Source: Balneolaceae bacterium
GTDB lineage: Bacteria; Bacteroidota; Rhodothermia; Balneolales; Balneolaceae
Assembly (NCBI GenBank): GCA_003555185.1
Contig: PWFZ01000222.1
Coordinates: 1 to 5,126 of the forward strand
Direction of reading: 5' to 3'
Length of the DNA: 5,126 nucleotides
The notes under the pieces were generated by a model. The model ran no database searches and had not been told where the DNA came from. It worked only from the letters and a program-made list of their open reading frames with translations. Positions 1 through 4,168 of this stretch are shown here, in pieces. Each line of letters starts with the position of its first letter. Position 1 is the stretch's first letter. Both the position numbers and the translations under genes were made by a program.

Positions 1-1
1 A

Positions 2-928
2 ACCATTAAAAAACAACGAACCGATTTGGCTAAAGCCCGGACCCGCCTTCGGGGGATCACCGACACCGAGCACCCCAAACTATCCAAGTATGAAGCCCAG
101 CAGCAGATCCTCGGCGAGCGGAACAGCTATTCACAAACCGATCCGGATGCTACCTTCATGCGGCTAAAAGATCAATCCCCGTTTGATAAACTCCTAGCTC
201 CGGCCTATAACCTGCAGGTGGGAGCTCAGAACCAGTATGTGCTTGGCTATAGTCTGCACAGTAATGCCGCTGACAATGTGAATCTGGACGATCATCTGGA
301 TACATTATCGTTTCGCCCCGACTGGCTTTGCGCTGATGGCGGCTACGGCAGTTTGCACAATTTTGAACATCTCGATGAGCTTGGCGTCACCGCTGTTATT
401 AAAGCCCCGGCGGGTAACCGGAAACCGGCTCCATACAGCCGCTATGCCATGAAGTATAACCCACAGCTTGATGAGTATCGCTGCCCGCAGGATCGGCCAA
501 TGCCTTTAAAGGAGATAAAAACCTATGAATACGGACCGGACAAGCAGCGATCGACCCCCACGCGTGTCTACCAGTGCACCGATTGCAGCGGGTGCCCGGT
601 TAAGGCTGATTGCACACGCGGGGACGGTAATCGAACCATCCAGTTTACCACAGCCCTGGAGCAGTGGAAACAGGTGATGGCCGAGCGTATGAGCGGTGAA
701 AAAGGCAAGAAAATGAGCCGGTATCGCGGGATGGCCATCGAATCGGTCTTTGGCCTGCTGAAAGCCAATGACGGGCTGGACCGGTTGGTCATGCGGGGCT
801 ACAAAATGGCTGGTGTGGAGGTTGGATTAAAGTCCATTGCCCACAATATTCGAAAAATGAGAACAGATATTAAAAATACGATGATTCTACACATTATGGC
901 CGCAATGAATCTTCAACCGGTGCAATAA
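2..928 (+). CDS. IS1182 family transposase, C-terminal part (5' truncated by window edge)
   Basis: This is the DDE-type transposase of the insertion sequence, which cuts and joins the element's DNA ends. The frame is open to the left edge, so the TTG at 26 is not a credible start and the N-terminal part, including the first catalytic Asp, lies outside. Counting residues from base 26, the TDPDA motif is at 38-42, YNLQV at 61-65, ADGGY with the probable second catalytic Asp at 103-107, a cysteine-rich block (C153, C184, C187, C190, C196) resembling the zinc-binding insert of this family, and the IESVFGLLK motif with the probable catalytic Glu at 239, followed by the conserved RG...N.RKM tail. 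No frameshift or internal stop is seen, so this part is intact. IS1182 transposases usually have roughly 450-550 residues, so over 100 residues are missing here. IS1182 is a firm family call; the subgroup is not determined. Confidence 0.9.
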   Translation, partial: TIKKQRTDLAKARTRLRGITDTEHPKLSKYEAQQQILGERNSYSQTDPDATFMRLKDQSPFDKLLAPAYNLQVGAQNQYVLGYSLHSNAADNVNLDDHLDTLSFRPDWLCADGGYGSLHNFEHLDELGVTAVIKAPAGNRKPAPYSRYAMKYNPQLDEYRCPQDRPMPLKEIKTYEYGPDKQRSTPTRVYQCTDCSGCPVKADCTRGDGNRTIQFTTALEQWKQVMAERMSGEKGKKMSRYRGMAIESVFGLLKANDGLDRLVMRGYKMAGVEVGLKSIAHNIRKMRTDIKNTMILHIMAAMNLQPVQ

Positions 929-983
929 TAAGAAGACTTGCCAGAAATAAACACCGGCTGCCGCTTGGTAAAAATTATAATTA

Positions 984-1000
984 CCTTTTTGGACAGCCTC
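984..1000 (+). repeat. Candidate right terminal inverted repeat of the IS1182-like element
   Basis: The sequence CCTTTTTGGACAGCCTC lies 55 bp after the transposase stop. Its complement begins GAGGCTGTCCAAAAA, which resembles the terminal repeats I recall for IS1182-family elements. The matching left repeat is outside the window, so the call rests on resemblance and position only. Confidence 0.45.
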
Positions 1001-1070
1001 ATTTTGTGACCAGCTCATATATCAATAAGTAATGGGAAATTTTGCGAAGTCTTTCCCCAATCATCCCCCT

Positions 1071-1106
1071 AAAAAGCTTCGCTTTTTTATCCCCCTTCGA
1101 AGGGGG
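1071..1106 (-). terminator. Nested hairpins after the amidohydrolase stop, probable terminator region
   Basis: Read on the minus strand, 4 nt after the amidohydrolase stop codon there is a hairpin with stem CCCCCT/AGGGGG and a TCGA loop (1091-1106). It is followed directly by a second hairpin, AAAAAGC-GAA-GCTTTTT (1071-1087). The first stem is GC-rich but followed by A rather than U; the second supplies the U run within its own 3' arm. The pair could stop transcription from either side. The block resembles the one after the gene ending at 3598. Confidence 0.5.
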
Positions 1107-1110
1107 ACTT

Positions 1111-2301
1111 TTATCTCTTCCCTAAAACCAATGAAGCCATCAAGGCAGAACCGGTGAGGAAGCATTTTTCATCTATATTGTATTTTGGGTGGTGCCAGCT
1201 CCATTTGGAATCGGCTTCATCACTTCCGCTTCCTAAAAAGAAAAACGCCCCGGGAAAGTGCTTTTGATAGAACGCAAAATCTTCCCCCGCCATGATTGGT
1301 TTTTCCATCTCTACTGTGGATGTATCACCCAATAGTGCTTTTGCTGACGTGACCAAATGCGCAGCCAGTTCCGGGTCATTGTTTACCGCAGGATAGCCTT
1401 CATTAAATTCAAAATCATATCCGCCACCGGCATTTTCCATAATACCTTTCAAAATCGATTCCATCCGGTCGCGAATAATGTAGGCATTCTTTTCCGAAAA
1501 GGTTCTTACCGTGCCGATCATCTCAGCGAATGCGGGGATCACATTATAGGTAGTTCCTGCGCGGACTCTACCGATGGTTACAACGGCGGGCTCGGTGGGA
1601 TCAATTGAACGGCTGACCAGCGTTTGGAACTGTGTGATCACCTGCCCCATCAGCACAATCGGATCGACCGTTAAATGAGGCGTTGCTGCGTGTCCGCCCA
1701 CTCCTTTCAGGGTAATTTCAAACTCATCAGGCCGTGCCATCATCGGACCCGGTTTGGAGGCAATTTCTCCCGGCTTATAATCGGGATTGGTATGCATTCC
1801 ATAAATCTCCTGAACCCCCTGCTCCTGCAGAAACCCCGTTTCACAAAGTAATCGACCGCCGCCCGGTAATGACTCTTCAGCCGGCTGAAAAATCAGCAGA
1901 ACCTTTCCATCAATCTCATCCTGCATTTCGGCTAAAATATTGGCTGTTCCCAGCAGATTGCTGGTGTGTGCATCGTGTCCGCAGCAGTGGGCTGCGCCGA
2001 CACGCTCCGACATAAATCCTTTTTTTTGATCTCCCTCCTCATCCATGGCCAGCGCATCAATATCCGCACGAAGGGCAATCACTCTGTCTGATTTTTTCCC
2101 CTCAATAATTCCCACACACCCGGTTTCCAGCGGACGATGGGTTTCAACGCCCAGCTTCTTCAATTCATGCAGAATATAATCGGTGGTATCGTGCTCCTTA
2201 AAACTGATCTCCGGGTTTTTATGAAGATAGCGGCGTGTCTGCACCATGTAATCAAAATGATCTTTTGCTTTCTGCTGTATGGTGCGGTTTAAATCTGCCA
2301 T
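1111..2301 (-). CDS. M20 family metallo-amidohydrolase (N-acyl-amino-acid / hippurate hydrolase type)
   Basis: A complete 396-residue cytoplasmic enzyme of the M20D amidohydrolase group, which cleaves the amide bond of N-acylated amino acids or related conjugates (N-acetyl-amino acids, hippurate, indole-acetyl-amino acids) with a di-metal centre. Visible motifs in order: RRYLHKNPE at 23-31; RADIDAL at 78-84; CCGHDAH at 106-112 with the expected metal ligands C107 and H109; QPAEE at 139-143 with the catalytic and metal-binding Glu pair; GMH with H170; GGHAATPH at 202-209 at the entry to the dimerisation (lid) domain, about 186-295; MAGEDFAFY at 337-345; and WHHPKYNIDE at 369-378 carrying the last His ligand. 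Length and motif order are normal and no key residue is missing. There is no signal peptide. The ATG at 2301 is chosen because homologues start shortly before the RRxLHxxPE motif; no Shine-Dalgarno precedes it. It is divergent from the alcohol dehydrogenase and alone in its operon as far as visible. The substrate cannot be read from sequence; family assignment is firm. Confidence 0.93.
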   Translation of the reverse strand: MADLNRTIQQKAKDHFDYMVQTRRYLHKNPEISFKEHDTTDYILHELKKLGVETHRPLETGCVGIIEGKKSDRVIALRADIDALAMDEEGDQKKGFMSERVGAAHCCGHDAHTSNLLGTANILAEMQDEIDGKVLLIFQPAEESLPGGGRLLCETGFLQEQGVQEIYGMHTNPDYKPGEIASKPGPMMARPDEFEITLKGVGGHAATPHLTVDPIVLMGQVITQFQTLVSRSIDPTEPAVVTIGRVRAGTTYNVIPAFAEMIGTVRTFSEKNAYIIRDRMESILKGIMENAGGGYDFEFNEGYPAVNNDPELAAHLVTSAKALLGDTSTVEMEKPIMAGEDFAFYQKHFPGAFFFLGSGSDEADSKWSWHHPKYNIDEKCFLTGSALMASLVLGKR

Positions 2302-2313
2302 TGTAGAACGGGT

Positions 2314-2321
2314 TAACTTTG
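2314..2321 (+). promoter_or_regulatory. Candidate Bacteroidota-type -7 element for the alcohol dehydrogenase
   Basis: TAACTTTG matches the Bacteroidota -7 consensus TAnnTTTG exactly. It would place transcription start about 47 nt before the ATG at 2375. No clear TTTG -33 box lies 19-21 bp upstream; the nearest is TTTA at 2288-2291. The call rests on the -7 match and its position in the divergent gap. Confidence 0.4.
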
Positions 2322-2359
2322 AGTTATGTTAGTGTGAAAGAATTAAGAAATACATCAAC

Positions 2360-2367
2360 CAAATATA
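2360..2367 (-). promoter_or_regulatory. Candidate Bacteroidota-type -7 element for the amidohydrolase
   Basis: On the minus strand this reads TATATTTG, again an exact TAnnTTTG match. It would start transcription about 50 nt before the ATG at 2301. No good -33 box is seen; that region would fall inside the first codons of the dehydrogenase gene. In this arrangement the two transcripts would overlap at their 5' ends by roughly 25 nt. Confidence 0.35.
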
Positions 2368-2374
2368 GAGATTT

Positions 2375-3598
2375 ATGAATCCATTTGAACTGCATATTCC
2401 CACACGCATATATTTCGGAAAAGAGAAAGCTGATGACTTTTTCGAACAACTTCCCTCCTACGGAAAAAAAGCAATGATAGTCATTGGTGGAGGGAGCGTT
2501 GAAAGGATGGGATACCTTGACGAAGTACAAGATCATCTGAAAAACGTCGGGGTGGATTTTGTACTGTTTGAAGGAATTGAAGCTAATCCTCACGCACAGA
2601 CTATCAATAAAGCCGCGAAAATAGGGAAAGAAGAGAGCGTTGACTTTATGATTGCCCTCGGTGGCGGTTCCGTGATGGACGCATCCAAAGCCATTGCCGG
2701 ATTGATCCATGACGATCTTGATGACATTTGGCCATACACCGTTGGCGGGCCAAAATACCGCCAGATAAAAGGTGCCCTGCCCGTAACCTGTATTCCAACC
2801 ACTGCGGCAACGGCCTCGGAAGTAACGGCACATGCGGTGATTTCGAATCCTGAAGTAAAAGGGAAGTCACCGGTCAGCTACCCGTTTATGAAACCATCGG
2901 CATCGTGGCTGAACCCCGCCTATCACACATCATTGCCAAAAACCACTACGCGTGATGGCGCATCCGATATTTTGAGCCACGTTTTCGAAAACTACCTTCT
3001 TGGAGGCAACGACTCCGATCTGGCAGACCGCTACAGCGAGGGCGTGATGGAAACCGTGCTCGACACCCTCCCCAAACTAGAGCTCGACCCCAAAAACGAA
3101 CATCTTCGTGGTCAGCTATTGTGGGCATCTACCATGGCGCTGAACGGAATGCAGATTGCAGGACGAAAAGGTGCACCCTTTACACTTCACAATCTGGAGC
3201 ACGCATTGAGCGGACAAAATCCCGAACTGGCCCACGGACGCGGCCTGGCGATTCTGTATCCCGCCTATTTCAGATGGTTATACAAAAACGACCGGGCGAT
3301 TGACCGCATGGCACTGCTTGCAAAACGATTGTTTGGCATCTCAAAAGAAGATCAAAAAGATAGTGCAATGGCGTTTATCAATAATTTTGAAGGCTGGCTG
3401 AAAGATAGTCAACTATACGAGCGACTTTCTGATCAGAATATTCCCGAAGAAGTCTTCGGTGATGTGGCCGACTACGCCATTAAAATCTATGGTGGCGGAA
3501 AAGATGAGCTTGCAGCCGCCGGTCCCCTCACCCGCAAGAATATCATTGAAATATTCAAACTCACCGAGATGCAGGAACCTGTAGAAGAAGTGGTGTAA
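2375..3598 (+). CDS. Iron-containing alcohol dehydrogenase, butanol dehydrogenase/YqhD-like
   Basis: A complete 407-residue cytoplasmic dehydrogenase of the group III (iron-type) family. It reduces aldehydes to alcohols, or the reverse, with NADH or NADPH and a bound divalent metal. The N-terminal NAD(P)-binding domain starts with the typical FELHIPTRIYFGK (4-16) and shows GGGSV at 38-42, the dinucleotide motif GGGSVMDASK at 96-105 and PTTAATASEVT at 141-151. The helical C-terminal domain holds the metal ligands: D198 and H202 in SDILSH, H276 in LEHALSG and H287 in AHGRGLAIL. All four are present, so it should be active. Length is normal, and the start fits the family's N-terminus well; no Shine-Dalgarno is visible, as for the other cellular genes here. 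It is divergent from the M20 amidohydrolase across 73 bp and followed by a hairpin, so it is probably transcribed alone. Substrate range and NADH/NADPH choice are not decided by the sequence; the butanol dehydrogenase-like subgroup is my best reading. Confidence 0.93.
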   Translation: MNPFELHIPTRIYFGKEKADDFFEQLPSYGKKAMIVIGGGSVERMGYLDEVQDHLKNVGVDFVLFEGIEANPHAQTINKAAKIGKEESVDFMIALGGGSVMDASKAIAGLIHDDLDDIWPYTVGGPKYRQIKGALPVTCIPTTAATASEVTAHAVISNPEVKGKSPVSYPFMKPSASWLNPAYHTSLPKTTTRDGASDILSHVFENYLLGGNDSDLADRYSEGVMETVLDTLPKLELDPKNEHLRGQLLWASTMALNGMQIAGRKGAPFTLHNLEHALSGQNPELAHGRGLAILYPAYFRWLYKNDRAIDRMALLAKRLFGISKEDQKDSAMAFINNFEGWLKDSQLYERLSDQNIPEEVFGDVADYAIKIYGGGKDELAAAGPLTRKNIIEIFKLTEMQEPVEEVV

Positions 3599-3602
3599 AA
3601 AG

Positions 3603-3622
3603 TCTCCCCTAATAAGGGGAGA
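3603..3622 (+). terminator. Hairpin directly after the alcohol dehydrogenase stop
   Basis: TCTCCCCT-AATA-AGGGGAGA forms a perfect 8-bp stem with a 4-nt loop, 4 nt after the stop codon. It is followed by TTTAGAGG, a weak U tract, so it may end or stabilise the mRNA rather than terminate strongly. Its position relative to the stop and its flanks match the element after the amidohydrolase gene. Confidence 0.55.
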
Positions 3623-3653
3623 TTTAGAGGGTGTTCATTGGGTTGAGGCCCGA

Positions 3654-3677
3654 ATCCCCGCACAAAATAGCGCAAGT
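3654..3677 (+). repeat. 24-bp direct repeat, copy A (leader of the 20-nt palindrome, arm truncated)
   Basis: This block (ATCCCCGCACAA followed by a tract ending ATAGCGCAAGT) recurs at 3881-3904 with 23 of 24 bases identical. In copy A the left palindrome arm GCGCAAGT (3670-3677) is not followed by its partner; the sequence restarts with AATAGCGCAAGT 20 bp later (3686-3697) and only then completes the palindrome. Confidence 0.85.
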
Positions 3678-3689
3678 CGCAAAGAAATA

Positions 3690-3709
3690 GCGCAAGTATT
3701 CACTTGTGC
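3690..3709 (+). repeat. 20-nt REP-like palindrome, unit 1
   Basis: GCGCAAGTATTCACTTGTGC: 8-nt arms around an ATTC loop, self-complementary except for one G/T pair, which is a G-U wobble in plus-strand RNA. Units 3 and 4 carry the identical 20-mer and unit 2 differs by one loop base. Confidence 0.9.
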
Positions 3710-3736
3710 CCCTCGTTGGAAAGAAGAAACTACACC

Positions 3737-3777
3737 AGACCCGTGATGTCTTTGGAGACATCACGGGTCTTTTTTTT
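3737..3777 (+). terminator. Strong orphan intrinsic terminator
   Basis: The arms 3737-3751 and 3756-3770 are perfectly complementary over 15 bp around a TTGG loop, and the stem is followed by an unbroken T run (3770-3777). This is a textbook rho-independent terminator for plus-strand transcription. The nearest upstream gene ends about 140 bp earlier and has its own hairpin, so it either catches readthrough from the dehydrogenase or ends an unannotated short RNA. Confidence 0.9.
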
Positions 3778-3810
3778 GAAATCCGCTTAAATAATTCAGG
3801 CTTTCTTTAC

Positions 3811-3826
3811 TGACTCACCCATTTGG
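3811..3826 (+). repeat. 16-bp direct repeat, copy A (TGACTCACCCATTTGG)
   Basis: Recurs at 4008-4023 as TGACTCACTCATTTGG, 15 of 16 identical. Both copies follow a pyrimidine-rich stretch and both precede a palindromic repeat, so the motif appears to be a module of the repeat cluster. Confidence 0.7.
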
Positions 3827-3841
3827 TAGCAGAGCTACGAA
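3824..3841 (+). repeat. GCAGAGCTACG palindrome, copy 1
   Basis: GTAGC-AGA-GCTAC (3826-3838) is a 5-bp stem with a 3-nt loop, extended outward by TT/AA across a G/G mismatch. The 12-nt core AGCAGAGCTACG (3828-3839) recurs exactly 27 bp later. Confidence 0.75.
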
Positions 3842-3846
3842 TGAAG

Positions 3847-3871
3847 GGCACCGCAGCAGAGCTACGGTACC
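3847..3871 (-). repeat. GCAGAGCTACG palindrome, copy 2 (11-bp arms)
   Basis: On the minus strand, GGTACCGTAGC-TCT-GCTGCGGTGCC folds into an 11-bp stem with a 3-nt loop. All pairs are Watson-Crick except two T/G wobbles. On the plus strand the same two positions would be C/A mismatches, so the minus strand is the better folding strand. Confidence 0.8.
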
Positions 3872-3880
3872 AGATTAAAG

Positions 3881-3904
3881 ATCCCCGCACAATATAGCGC
3901 AAGT
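3881..3904 (+). repeat. 24-bp direct repeat, copy B
   Basis: The second copy of the block at 3654-3677, one mismatch in 24. Here it runs straight into the complete palindrome unit 2, which shows that the block is normally the leader of the 20-nt unit. Confidence 0.85.
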
Positions 3905-3916
3905 ATCCACTTGTGC
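3897..3916 (+). repeat. 20-nt REP-like palindrome, unit 2
   Basis: GCGCAAGTATCCACTTGTGC, differing from the other units by one base in the loop (ATCC for ATTC). The arms are unchanged. Confidence 0.9.
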
Positions 3917-3937
3917 TCCTGTTTTCTTCTTTGGGTG

Positions 3938-3957
3938 GCGCAAGTATTCACTTGTGC
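3938..3957 (+). repeat. 20-nt REP-like palindrome, unit 3
   Basis: The 20-mer is identical to unit 1, 21 bp after unit 2. The two bases before it (TG) also match those of the inverted unit 4. Confidence 0.9.
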
Positions 3958-4007
3958 TCCTCTTAAAGCTGTTCAAATAGAGTAATTCACATCAACTCCG
4001 TTTTTCC

Positions 4008-4023
4008 TGACTCACTCATTTGG
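4008..4023 (+). repeat. 16-bp direct repeat, copy B (TGACTCACTCATTTGG)
   Basis: Second copy of the motif at 3811-3826, one mismatch. It lies between palindrome units 3 and 4, which face each other. Confidence 0.7.
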
Positions 4024-4039
4024 AATACGTTGATTTGGG

Positions 4040-4059
4040 GCACAAGTGAATACTTGCGC
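4040..4059 (-). repeat. 20-nt REP-like palindrome, unit 4 (inverted)
   Basis: GCACAAGTGAATACTTGCGC on the plus strand is the exact reverse complement of units 1 and 3. With unit 3 it forms an inverted pair around an 82-bp centre, an arrangement like paired REP sequences. It lies about 110 bp before the PHP gene start. Confidence 0.9.
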
Positions 4060-4168
4060 CATCCAAGGGAAGGTTGTTTTTTTATATGGACTTATACACC
4101 TCCATTTTTTACTATGAAGATGTTCCATATTCATTTTTCCTTTTTCGAATCAAAACAAATCACACATC

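Larger units (their letters stand above)
1..1000 (+). mobile_element. Right part of an IS1182-like insertion sequence (left end outside window)
   Basis: The stretch contains the C-terminal part of a DDE transposase that runs in from the left edge. About 70 bp after its stop codon there is a candidate terminal inverted repeat ending near base 1000. That spacing between stop and end suits an insertion sequence carrying one transposase gene. Because the left end and the flanking target duplication are off-window, neither the exact boundary nor the mobility of this copy can be judged. The family call rests on the transposase; the right boundary is inferred. Confidence 0.65.
3599..4168. other. 570-bp non-coding spacer rich in palindromic repeats
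   Basis: No credible gene lies in this stretch. It holds, in order: a hairpin at the dehydrogenase stop, a partial and then a full copy of a 20-nt near-palindrome, a strong terminator, two palindromes built around GCAGAGCTACG, two more direct copies and one inverted copy of the 20-nt unit, and a T-rich leader (about 4077-4168) before the PHP gene. An open frame at about 4030-4230 crosses the inverted repeat and overlaps the PHP gene's signal peptide in another frame, so I do not accept it. No match to the Bacteroidota promoter consensus was found in the T-rich leader. Confidence 0.8.

Noticed and set aside
26..28. TTG as the real transposase start
   Set aside because: The frame is open upstream to the window edge and the protein lacks the N-terminal part expected of the IS1182 family.
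2324..2833. 169-codon minus-strand open frame
   Set aside because: It lies inside the dehydrogenase gene on the opposite strand, its protein shows no recognisable family, and the plus-strand gene has complete conserved motifs.
1111..3598. Amidohydrolase and alcohol dehydrogenase as a dedicated pathway
   Set aside because: Their reactions do not form an obvious sequence and divergent placement alone is weak evidence; kept only as a possible regulatory coupling.
3654..4059. CRISPR array from the repeated 20-24-mers
   Set aside because: Spacing between units is irregular (about 20 to 190 bp), one unit is inverted, and no cas gene is near. A REP-like cluster explains it better.
4085..4110. ATGGA/TCCAT stem followed by a T run as a terminator
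   Set aside because: Only five base pairs, AT-rich, with a 10-nt loop; too weak to call.
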